Of a stretch of 9,137 nt of DNA, positions 1 to 5,667 are shown one piece after another. A program made the translations under genes and the position numbers. The DNA comes from CAG-273 sp963560005 (GTDB taxonomy: Bacteria > Bacillota > Clostridia > TANB77 > CAG-508), in assembly GCA_963560005.1 (NCBI GenBank), contig CAUWNG010000070.1:1-9137 (forward strand), read 5' to 3'. Within the stretch, counting starts at the first letter, position 1. Every line of letters begins with the position of its first letter. Below the pieces are notes generated by a model that was given only the letters and a program-made list of their open reading frames with translations, had not been told where the DNA came from and searched no databases.

Positions 1-207
1 ATACTTTTTAGATGTATAGATATTGTATTTGATGATAGAGATAGCAGAAAAATAATAAATAGTGATTATATATTAAATGTTGATGTAAGTGCTTCATCTG
101 TATTCGATTTAAAAAAGATAGATTATTGTTATAATAGAGGATATTTATCGGCTATTAAAGAGATGTGTGATATAAAAGAAGCGGTAAAGGAAAGAAGAAA
201 AAGATAA
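1..207 (+). CDS. C-terminal end of a probable patatin-like phospholipase (5' truncated by window edge)
   Basis: Frame 1 is open from the first base to a TAA at 205-207, giving 68 residues that are the C-terminus of a longer protein. The tail reads as an Asp/Ser strand segment (NSDYILNVDVS), then SVFDLKKIDYCYNRGY, then a basic end (KERRKR). The pattern 'xDxxxxVxV...SVFDFxKxxxxxxxGYxxA' is what I remember at the end of bacterial patatin-like (RssA-type) serine acyl hydrolases. In these the catalytic Ser and Asp lie much further upstream, so neither can be checked here. The gene converges on porB and shares a bidirectional terminator with it. That this is a real gene end is well supported by the reading frame and the adjoining hairpin. 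The family call rests on a short tail only and is tentative. Confidence 0.5.
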   Translation: MLFRCIDIVFDDRDSRKIINSDYILNVDVSASSVFDLKKIDYCYNRGYLSAIKEMCDIKEAVKERRKR

Positions 208-215
208 ATATATAT

Positions 216-253
216 AATAATTACGCAGGTTTGTTTTAACCTGCGTAATTATT
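216..253. terminator. Bidirectional intrinsic terminator between convergent genes
   Basis: A perfect 16-bp inverted repeat (arms 216-231 and 238-253) encloses a 6-nt loop (TGTTTT). The centre of the stem is GC-rich (ACGCAGGTT / AACCTGCGT) and its outer parts are A/T-rich, so a T-rich tract follows on both strands. It starts 8 nt after the stop of the plus-strand partial gene and lies 2 nt from the porB stop codon on the minus strand, so it can end both transcripts. Confidence 0.88.
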
Positions 254-255
254 TA

Positions 256-1212
256 TTAGTTCTCTTTATTACTCATTTCTTCTAAATCTAAAAGAGCTTG
301 CCATCTTGTATCTACTTCTTTTTGGAATTCTTCTATCATCCATTCATTACCAGGGGCAAATAAATGCTTAAATCTTTTTTGTGGTTTTAAAAATTCTTCA
401 ATAGGTAATTTCTTTACTGGCTTGTATGTTATCTTATATTTTCCATTTACAACTTCATATAATGGCCAATAACATGTATCAGCAGCTAATTTATTTATTT
501 GCATTAACATATCTGTTGGGTATCCCCATCCTCTTGGGCATGGAGCTAATACATTTAAGAATGTAGGTCCTTCGGTATAAATAGCTTTTTCAGATTTTTC
601 ATATAAATCTTTAAAATTATTTAATGCAAGTGTTTGTGCTACATAAGGTAAATGATGAGCAACCATAATTTCTGTCAAATCTTTTCTGGATTGCATTTTT
701 CCAGGTATTACAGTTCCAGCAGGAGATGTAGTTGTATCTGCAAAATGAGGAGTAGCAGAAGAACGTTGAATACCAGTATTCATATATGCACCATTATCAT
801 AACATACATAAACCATGTCATGTCCTCTTTCCATAGCTCCTGATAAACTTTGCAAACCTATATCATAAGTTCCGCCATCTCCACCAAAGGTTATAAATTT
901 AGTATGATTATCTTCTGGTAATTTACCTTGTTTTTTCATTGATTTATAAGCAGCTTCTGCACCTGAACATGTAGCAGCAGCACATTCAAAAGCAGTATGA
1001 ATAAATGAGTCTGTCCAAGCAGTATATGGATAAATAAAGCTAGAAACTTCCATACACCCTGTAGCTGTTGCAATAACAGCGTGATCTTCTGGCTTTAAAG
1101 CTCTTAAAATCATCCTTGCTACTGGTGGTGCACCACAACCAGCACACATTCTATGACCAGCAGTAAATCTTGAAGGTTTATTTCCAACTATTTCTTTTAC
1201 ATTATATGCCAT
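256..1212 (-). CDS. porB: Pyruvate (2-oxoacid):ferredoxin oxidoreductase, beta subunit
   Basis: This is the thiamine-diphosphate subunit of a four-subunit 2-oxoacid:ferredoxin oxidoreductase, which decarboxylates pyruvate with CoA to acetyl-CoA and CO2 in the cytoplasm. The 318-residue length is normal for PorB. The ThDP/Mg motif is visible as GGDGG at 110-114, followed about 25 residues later by YDNGAYMNTG (138-147). Cysteines at 23 and 26 (CAGC), 53 (TGCME) and 225 (APCPRGW) fit the ligands of the proximal [4Fe-4S] cluster. The start at 1212 is preceded by AGGAG (1227-1223), embedded in the last codons of porA; the gap between the genes is 7 nt. It is the last gene of porC-D-A-B and is followed at once by the terminator at 216-253. 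Pyruvate is the likely substrate from overall resemblance, but 2-ketoisovalerate or another 2-oxoacid cannot be excluded from sequence reading alone. Confidence 0.93.
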   Translation of the reverse strand: MAYNVKEIVGNKPSRFTAGHRMCAGCGAPPVARMILRALKPEDHAVIATATGCMEVSSFIYPYTAWTDSFIHTAFECAAATCSGAEAAYKSMKKQGKLPEDNHTKFITFGGDGGTYDIGLQSLSGAMERGHDMVYVCYDNGAYMNTGIQRSSATPHFADTTTSPAGTVIPGKMQSRKDLTEIMVAHHLPYVAQTLALNNFKDLYEKSEKAIYTEGPTFLNVLAPCPRGWGYPTDMLMQINKLAADTCYWPLYEVVNGKYKITYKPVKKLPIEEFLKPQKRFKHLFAPGNEWMIEEFQKEVDTRWQALLDLEEMSNKEN

Positions 1213-1219
1213 TTTCTAA

Positions 1220-2404
1220 TTACTCCTTTCTTAATCCAACATATCTATATGGATTATCTACTTTTCCATTTTTTACAATTTCTTGTAAATCAGAGAAAAT
1301 TATATTAATATCCTTTGAAGTAGTATCTCTACCACCTATACCGTAAACGTAGTTTACAGTAGGAACAGTTTCTTGGTTTACATACATAGCTGAAGTTATA
1401 TCATTAAATAATGCACCACCAGCAGCATTTAATGAATCTGCTTTATCCATAACAGCAATAGCTTTTAAATGAGATAATGCTTTAGCAATTTCTTCAGCAG
1501 GGAAAGGTCTAAATACTCTAATTTTCAATAGTCCAGCTTTAATTCCTTTATTACGTAATTCATCAACAACAAATTTGGTAGTACCAGCGGTTGAATTCAT
1601 ACAAACTATAGCTATTTCAGCATCATCTAATCTGTATTCTTCAAAGAAACCATATTTTCTTCCAGTCATTTTTTCAAAATCTTCAGCAACTTGTAATATT
1701 ACTTTTTTTGCATTTCTCATTGCTTCTGCTTGTTGATATTTGTGTTCAAAAAGATAACTTTGAACATCTAATGGACCAACAGCAATAGGTTCTTTATTGT
1801 TTAATAAATAATGTTCAGGTGTATAATTTCCAACAAATTCTTTTACTTTTTCATCTTCTATTAATTCAATATTTTCAATTGAATGAGAAGTAATAAATCC
1901 ATCTTGACATACCATTAAAGGTAGCATTACATTTTTATTTTCAGCAATTCTATGAGCCATAATTAAATTATCATAAGCTTCTTGATTATTTTCTGAAAAT
2001 AACATTATCCATCCTGCATCTCTGACTCCCATTGCATCTGAATGATCATTATGAATATTTAAAGGACCAGATACTGCACGGTTAACCAAAGACATAACAA
2101 TAGGTAATCGTAAGCTAGAAGCAATATAAATCATTTCCCACATCAAAGATAAACCATTTGATGATGTGGCAGTCATTGCTCTTGCACCAGCAGATTCTGC
2201 ACCAATACAAGCACTCATAGCACTATGTTCACTTTCAACAGCAACAAATTCTGTATCAACACTTCCATTATTTACAAAAGTTGAAAAATATTGAGGAATT
2301 TCTGTTGAAGGTGTAATAGGAAATGCAGCAACAACATCAGGGTTAATTTGTTTCATTGCCATAGCAGAAGCTTCATTTCCACTTAATCTTTCTCTTATTC
2401 CCAT
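1220..2404 (-). CDS. porA: Pyruvate (2-oxoacid):ferredoxin oxidoreductase, alpha subunit
   Basis: This 394-residue protein is the alpha subunit of the oxidoreductase and contributes the pyrimidine-binding half of the ThDP site and the dimer core. Near the N-terminus it carries the family signature FPITPSTEIPQYF (about residues 28-40), then the acidic segment VAVESEHSA (about 54-62) and the glycine/serine-rich MTATSSNGLSLMWEM. The C-terminal third has the transketolase-C-like domain (IAIVCMNSTAGT, LKIRVFRPFP). Its ATG (2404-2402) overlaps the TAA of porD by one base (TAATG), which indicates translational coupling, and an AGGAGG lies at 2420-2415. The length is typical for PorA. Clostridia more often use a single-chain enzyme, so the split form is a lineage trait rather than a defect: all four subunits are intact. 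Confidence 0.93.
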   Translation of the reverse strand: MGIRERLSGNEASAMAMKQINPDVVAAFPITPSTEIPQYFSTFVNNGSVDTEFVAVESEHSAMSACIGAESAGARAMTATSSNGLSLMWEMIYIASSLRLPIVMSLVNRAVSGPLNIHNDHSDAMGVRDAGWIMLFSENNQEAYDNLIMAHRIAENKNVMLPLMVCQDGFITSHSIENIELIEDEKVKEFVGNYTPEHYLLNNKEPIAVGPLDVQSYLFEHKYQQAEAMRNAKKVILQVAEDFEKMTGRKYGFFEEYRLDDAEIAIVCMNSTAGTTKFVVDELRNKGIKAGLLKIRVFRPFPAEEIAKALSHLKAIAVMDKADSLNAAGGALFNDITSAMYVNQETVPTVNYVYGIGGRDTTSKDINIIFSDLQEIVKNGKVDNPYRYVGLRKE

Positions 2405-2703
2405 TAAATTTCATCCTCCTCTACCATTTTTATTGCGTCAAAAGGACATGCTTTTGCACATATTCCACAACCTTTACAATAGTCGTAATTGTAATCTTCT
2501 CTTTTCCCATCTTTAGAAACAGGTATGGCATCATCAGGGCATACAGCAAAACATAATCCACATTGCTTACATTTTTCTGGAATATATTTTGGTTTTATAC
2601 TTCTCCAATCACCTGTTTTAAATTCTCTTGCATTTCCAGCGTTATATATGTTTCCACCTATTGTCATTTTACTAACTGGAGTGTTATTATTTATATCTGT
2701 CAT
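2404..2703 (-). CDS. porD: Pyruvate (2-oxoacid):ferredoxin oxidoreductase, delta subunit (2[4Fe-4S] ferredoxin-like)
   Basis: This 99-residue iron-sulfur subunit relays electrons from the catalytic PorAB core to free ferredoxin. Two classic ferredoxin motifs are visible: CKQCGLCFAVCP and CKGCGICAKACP. Each supplies three closely spaced cysteines plus a distant one, eight in all, enough for two [4Fe-4S] clusters. The roughly 40 residues before the first motif (including GDWRSIKPKYIPEKC) form the usual PorD N-terminal arm. The start at 2703 has AAGGAG at 2716-2711. porC ends at 2718, 14 nt upstream, and porA begins inside the stop codon, so the gene sits firmly within the operon. Confidence 0.93.
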   Translation of the reverse strand: MTDINNNTPVSKMTIGGNIYNAGNAREFKTGDWRSIKPKYIPEKCKQCGLCFAVCPDDAIPVSKDGKREDYNYDYCKGCGICAKACPFDAIKMVEEDEI

Positions 2704-2717
2704 AAAAAATCTCCTTC

Positions 2718-3299
2718 CTATCTAATTTTATTTATTTCTTGTAGTGCGCGTTGTAAAGCTTTCATATTTCCTTCTATTACTTCGGGCTTTTTAGCAAATT
2801 TATGCTTAAAAGAATCTTGCATATCTTTTATTAAATCTTCATCATTCATAATACCGCTTACTTTAACAATAGCAGCTAGCATTGGAGTATTAGGAAAATA
2901 GTTACCTAAATTTTCTAAAGATATTTTTCTAGCATCAATAGTATATATACTACCATTATAATCTTTTAAAACTTTAGATAAATAGTTAGCATCTTTGGTT
3001 GTATTTATAACAATAGCACCATTTTCCTTTAATCCAGCAGTAACATCAACACATTCTAATAAAGAGTCATCAACAACAACTACATAATCAGGTTCATAAA
3101 TATTACTATGAATTTTTATTGGAGTATTACTTATTCTATTATAAGCTGTAAGTGGTGCACCCATTCTTTCAGGACCATATTCAGGAAAACCTTGAATATA
3201 TTTACCAGTATTAAAAGCAGCATCTGCAAGTAAAAGTGAAGCAGTTTTTGCGCCTTGCCCACCTCTGCCATGCCATCTTATTTCTATTAAATCCTTCAT
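2718..3299 (-). CDS. porC: Pyruvate (2-oxoacid):ferredoxin oxidoreductase, gamma subunit
   Basis: This is the first gene of the operon, 193 residues, the usual size for the gamma subunit that binds the CoA side of the complex. The N-terminus IRWHGRGGQGAKTAS and the later GFPEYGPERMGAPLTAYNR are the two hallmark motifs of the family. The C-terminal half contains the NYFPNTPMLAAIVKVSG segment. The start at 3299 has an ideal AGGAGG (3311-3306) 6 nt upstream and lies about 25 nt downstream of the predicted transcription start. The last codons (KIR, stop TAG) run into the porD Shine-Dalgarno. Related KorC and VorC subunits share these motifs, so substrate preference is inferred only from the operon's overall PorCDAB organisation. 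Confidence 0.92.
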   Translation of the reverse strand: MKDLIEIRWHGRGGQGAKTASLLLADAAFNTGKYIQGFPEYGPERMGAPLTAYNRISNTPIKIHSNIYEPDYVVVVDDSLLECVDVTAGLKENGAIVINTTKDANYLSKVLKDYNGSIYTIDARKISLENLGNYFPNTPMLAAIVKVSGIMNDEDLIKDMQDSFKHKFAKKPEVIEGNMKALQRALQEINKIR

Positions 3300-3329
3300 G
3301 CAAAACCTCCTATAAAATAATTTTGTTTT

Positions 3330-3358
3330 AGTATATTCTTTATTTATTAATATGTCAA
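3330..3358 (-). promoter_or_regulatory. Sigma-A type promoter of the porCDAB operon
   Basis: Read on the minus strand, TTGACA (3358-3353) is followed after exactly 17 bp by TATACT (3335-3330). That is a perfect -35 and a 5-of-6 -10 box. Transcription would start near 3323, about 24 nt before the porC ATG and just ahead of its AGGAGG. It faces away from the surface-protein promoter about 75 bp to the right. Confidence 0.75.
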
Positions 3359-3434
3359 TAGTATGTATGATGAATGGTCAGTTTTTACAATAATTTCTAG
3401 TTAGCTAAATAATAATGTAAGTACAAAATTCATA

Positions 3435-3481
3435 TTGACAATATTTAATTTTTGATTTAATATAAAATAAGTAATTATAAT
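3435..3481 (+). promoter_or_regulatory. Promoter region of the pilin-like surface-protein gene (two overlapping candidates)
   Basis: Candidate 1 has a perfect TTGACA at 3435-3440 and TAATAT at 3458-3463 with a 17-bp spacer. Candidate 2 has TTGATT at 3452-3457 and a perfect TATAAT at 3476-3481 with an 18-bp spacer. The -10 box of candidate 2 overlaps the left arm of the inverted repeat at 3477-3508. Either would transcribe the gene starting at 3525. The rest of the divergent 225-bp intergenic stretch (3300-3524) shows no gene. Confidence 0.6.
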
Positions 3482-3508
3482 ATGTTTGACATATTTTAAA
3501 CATATTAT
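3477..3508 (+). repeat. Perfect 11-bp inverted repeat in the 5' leader of the surface-protein gene
   Basis: The arms ATAATATGTTT (3477-3487) and AAACATATTAT (3498-3508) are exact reverse complements around a 10-nt loop (GACATATTTT). The repeat overlaps the candidate -10 box and the predicted transcription start, and it ends 3 nt before the AAGGAG ribosome binding site (3511-3516). Both position and symmetry fit an operator for a dimeric repressor or a leader hairpin that affects translation. No T-run follows, so it is not a terminator. Confidence 0.6.
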
Positions 3509-3524
3509 GCAAGGAGAGATGCAA

Positions 3525-4574
3525 ATGAAAAAATATAAAGAAGAAAAAGGCTCTATGGCAGTATATGTAATAGTGGCACTTCTAAGTTTTTGCTTAATAT
3601 TAATAGGTATTTATTTTACAACATCATCAGTAAGGAAAAATCAAATAAAAACAGAATTGAAAATTAAAGAAGTATATGAAAATAGTTATGGAAAAGGAAA
3701 TTCAGGTAAGCTAATAGGAGAGTTAGTAGATAATGGAACAATAAAAATAGGAGATTATGTAGCATATAAGCCAACAGGAGCAGGAAGTTATACAGTAAAT
3801 GGAACATATAGCGGAACAGGAAGTAATCAAGTAATAAATAAAGAAAATTTAAATTGGAGGGTATTAGATAAAACAGAAGATGAAAAAGTTCGTTTAATAA
3901 GTGCAAATCCAACAATAGCAAAAATTACATTTGAATCATACAATGGATATAATAATGCGGTATATTTGTTGGATGAATTATGTAATACCATGTATAAAGG
4001 AACAAATGCAACAGCAAAGAACTTGAAAATAGAGGATATACAAAATAAAATGAATTTAAGTGTATGGAATTATAATAATTATTCGGGATATGGAACAACA
4101 TATAATCCAAGTAATAAAAAGTATCCATTAATATTTGCACAAGAAACAGGACAAACAGTAAATGGAAGCACAGGAAGTTTAGGATTAAGTGAACAGACAA
4201 GTGTACTAACAGGAATAGGAACAGCAGGTACATGGACTGTAAGGTTTACATATTGGTATAAGAATGATATGACAGTATCAAATTACGTAAGCCCTGTGTA
4301 CCACGAACTATTCCACACGGCCGCAACAGATATCTACTGGTTATCTTCTCGTTATGTCTGCCATAACAGCGTCAATGCGGCCTTTAGTGTGTGCTCTGTA
4401 AGCTCTAGCCGTATGGGTAGCAGTATCGGAAACTTGTATATCTCTGATGGTCGCGAGTACCCTGACGCGTATTGTGCACGTCCTGTAGTTTCTCTAGAGT
4501 CTAATGTACAAATAGATACAAGTGTAGCAGGAAAAGATGGTACAAGTCCAGAAAAAGCGTGGGTTATAAAATAA
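3525..4574 (+). CDS. Membrane-anchored pilin-like surface protein with C-terminal hypervariable-type lectin-like domain
   Basis: I take the start at ATG 3525, which has AAGGAG at 3511-3516 about 8 nt upstream; a TTG at 3486 in the same frame has no such site. The product is 349 residues. Residues 1-8 are charged (KKYKEEK), then GSMAVYVI... opens a hydrophobic segment (about 11-31), resembling a type IV pilin or PilX-like N-terminus, though the usual Glu at +5 is absent. A coiled stretch follows (VRKNQIKTELKIKEVYE). The extracellular part begins near KIGDYVAY and has a NWRVLDK strand (about 110-116), the pattern I associate with DUF6273/C-type-lectin-like domains of Clostridia. The C-terminal domain contains YWLSSR (271-276), a segment rich in Ser, Cys, Tyr and Asn (277-317), then ARPVVSLES and the tail DGTSPEKAWVIK. 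The 3' quarter has foreign codon use (see 4284-4505). Role inferred: adhesin or ligand-binding surface protein; ligand unknown. Neighbouring por and min genes give no functional hint. Confidence 0.7.
   Translation: MKKYKEEKGSMAVYVIVALLSFCLILIGIYFTTSSVRKNQIKTELKIKEVYENSYGKGNSGKLIGELVDNGTIKIGDYVAYKPTGAGSYTVNGTYSGTGSNQVINKENLNWRVLDKTEDEKVRLISANPTIAKITFESYNGYNNAVYLLDELCNTMYKGTNATAKNLKIEDIQNKMNLSVWNYNNYSGYGTTYNPSNKKYPLIFAQETGQTVNGSTGSLGLSEQTSVLTGIGTAGTWTVRFTYWYKNDMTVSNYVSPVYHELFHTAATDIYWLSSRYVCHNSVNAAFSVCSVSSSRMGSSIGNLYISDGREYPDAYCARPVVSLESNVQIDTSVAGKDGTSPEKAWVIK
4284..4505 (+). other. Compositionally distinct variable-region-like cassette in the surface-protein gene
   Basis: This stretch encodes the C-terminal lectin-like segment and differs sharply from its surroundings. 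By hand count 4321-4500 has 86 G/C and 36 A in 180 bases, while 4081-4140 in the same gene has 17 G/C and 26 A in 60. From codon 4350 to codon 4473, 34 of 42 codons end in C or T (for example TGC CAT AAC AGC GTC), whereas the upstream part of the gene favours A-ending codons. Composition returns to AT-rich after about 4505. Depleted adenine at codon positions 1 and 2 with a retained pyrimidine at position 3 is what adenine-specific mutagenic retrohoming leaves in the variable region of diversity-generating retroelements. No template repeat or reverse transcriptase is present here, so the mechanism is inferred. Confidence 0.55.
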
Positions 4575-4613
4575 GTCAACATAATATCACACGAAATACA
4601 AAATTTTATGGTG

Positions 4614-4707
4614 TATAATCTAGTGGTATTTTTTTATTCTACACATTAGATTATAGACCGTCATAAAAAATAGAATCTAGTGATTATGGTAAAAATAGCA
4701 CTAGATT
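4614..4707 (+). promoter_or_regulatory. Attenuator-like set of mutually exclusive RNA helices
   Basis: Four segments can pair in alternative ways. Segment 1 TATAATCTA (4614-4622) is fully complementary to segment 2 TAGATTATA (4647-4655), extended by GTG/CAT-type pairs. Segment 2 also pairs with segment 3 TAGAATCTA (4671-4679) with a single mismatch, extended by C4644-G4682 and A4645-T4681. Segment 3 (AATCTAGTG, 4674-4682) pairs perfectly with segment 4 (CACTAGATT, 4699-4707), which is followed by a T-run. This is the 1:2 / 2:3 / 3:4 arrangement of leader attenuators. It lies in the 280-bp gap between the surface-protein gene and minD. It may instead be a 3' UTR structure of the upstream gene. 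I see no known riboswitch class in it. Confidence 0.4.
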
Positions 4708-4712
4708 TTTTT
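4674..4712 (+). terminator. Candidate intrinsic terminator downstream of the surface-protein gene
   Basis: A 9-bp perfect stem (4674-4682 with 4699-4707) encloses a 16-nt loop and is followed by seven consecutive T (4706-4712). The stem is only one-third G/C and the loop is long, so it would be a moderate terminator. It lies 100 nt after the surface-protein stop and upstream of the minD promoter, which fits the end of that transcript. Confidence 0.55.
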
Positions 4713-4767
4713 AAGATACTGAAAAATAGGTAAAAAATATAATTTTTACACATTTTTTCCAATTACA

Positions 4768-4796
4768 TTGATTTTTTGCTAGATTTCGTATATAAT
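4768..4796 (+). promoter_or_regulatory. Sigma-A type promoter of minD-minE-rodA-dusB
   Basis: TTGATT at 4768-4773 and a perfect TATAAT at 4791-4796 are separated by exactly 17 bp. Transcription would start near 4803, about 50 nt before the minD ATG. A second TATAAT at 4805-4810 lacks a recognisable -35 box at the right distance. Confidence 0.65.
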
Positions 4797-4854
4797 AATA
4801 CCATTATAATATGCATTTTTAAAATAATTATCTCGAAATAAGGAGGAGAAAAAA

Positions 4855-5649
4855 ATGGGTGAGGTTATAGTTATAACATCTGGAAAAGGTGGAGTAGGTA
4901 AAACAACTACAACTGCTAATTTAGGCGCGGCATTAGCTTTAAAAGGGAAAAAAGTAGTTTTAGTTGATACTGACATTGGTTTAAGAAATCTTGATGTTGT
5001 AATGGGGCTAGAAAATAGAATAGTATATGACATAGTAGACGTTGTAGAAGAAAAATGCAAATTAAGACAAGCTTTAATAAAAGATAAACGTTTTCAAGAA
5101 CTATTTTTACTTCCAGCAGCTCAAACAAGAGATAAAAGTGCAATAAATGAAGAACAGATGAAAGATTTAACAGAAAAACTAAAAGAAGAATTTGACTATA
5201 TTTTAATAGATTGCCCAGCAGGAATAGAACAAGGGTTTAAAAATGCAATAGCTGGTGCGAATAGAGCTGTTGTAGTAACAACAGCAGAAATTTCTGCAAT
5301 AAGGGATGCTGATAGAATAGTAGGGTTGTTAGAAGCATCTGAAATAAAAAGTCCAGAATTGATTATTAATAGAATAAGACCAAATATGGTAAAAAAAGGT
5401 GAAATGATGGACGTGGAAGATATTGTGGATTTATTATCTATTGATTTAGTGGGAGTTGTTCCAGATGATGAGTATATAATTACACAAACTAATAAAGGAG
5501 AGCCTGTGGTTACTAATAATAAAGCACCATCAGGAAAAGCATATATAGAAATTGCTAGAAGAATTTTAGGAGAAAATATAGATGTTACAATTCCAGGAAG
5601 GGAGAAAGGTTTTTTTGCTAAATTGAAGCGTTTCTTTAAAAGAAAATAG
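4855..5649 (+). CDS. minD: Septum-site determining protein MinD (deviant Walker A ATPase)
   Basis: MinD is a membrane-associated ATPase that, with its partners, keeps the division septum away from the cell poles. The 264-residue length is typical. The deviant Walker A loop GKGGVGKTTTT begins at residue 10, with the signature Lys 11 and the P-loop Lys 16. The switch region VLVDTDIGLRNLD (35-47) and the Walker B strand YILIDCPAG follow. The C-terminus ends in a basic amphipathic helix (KGFFAKLKRFFKRK), the membrane-targeting sequence that binds lipid when ATP is bound. The start is fixed by AGGAGG at 4841-4846. minE begins 18 nt after the stop. Unusually for a min locus, no minC precedes it: the upstream neighbour is an unrelated surface-protein gene behind its own terminator. 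Confidence 0.96.
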   Translation: MGEVIVITSGKGGVGKTTTTANLGAALALKGKKVVLVDTDIGLRNLDVVMGLENRIVYDIVDVVEEKCKLRQALIKDKRFQELFLLPAAQTRDKSAINEEQMKDLTEKLKEEFDYILIDCPAGIEQGFKNAIAGANRAVVVTTAEISAIRDADRIVGLLEASEIKSPELIINRIRPNMVKKGEMMDVEDIVDLLSIDLVGVVPDDEYIITQTNKGEPVVTNNKAPSGKAYIEIARRILGENIDVTIPGREKGFFAKLKRFFKRK

Positions 5650-5667
5650 GACAAGCGGAGGTAGGAT

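Noticed and set aside
3486..3524. Upstream TTG start extending the surface protein by 13 residues
   Set aside because: It has no ribosome binding site and lies within the inverted repeat and predicted transcription start. ATG 3525 has AAGGAG 8 nt upstream, and the pilin-like charged leader begins there.
3664..4233. Minus-strand open frames opposite the surface-protein gene
   Set aside because: Leu/Tyr/His-rich low-complexity translations produced by A-rich codons on the plus strand; no start signals.
4500..4574. GRNA-loop hairpin just after the variable-like region, as known for some diversity-generating retroelements
   Set aside because: No stem of 7 bp or more with such a tetraloop is visible. 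CTCTAGAG (4492-4499) is only a short palindrome without a loop.
4575..4854. Template repeat or accessory gene of a diversity-generating retroelement next to the variable-like region
   Set aside because: I found no sequence here resembling 4284-4505 and no reverse transcriptase frame anywhere in the window. Only hairpins and the minD promoter are visible.
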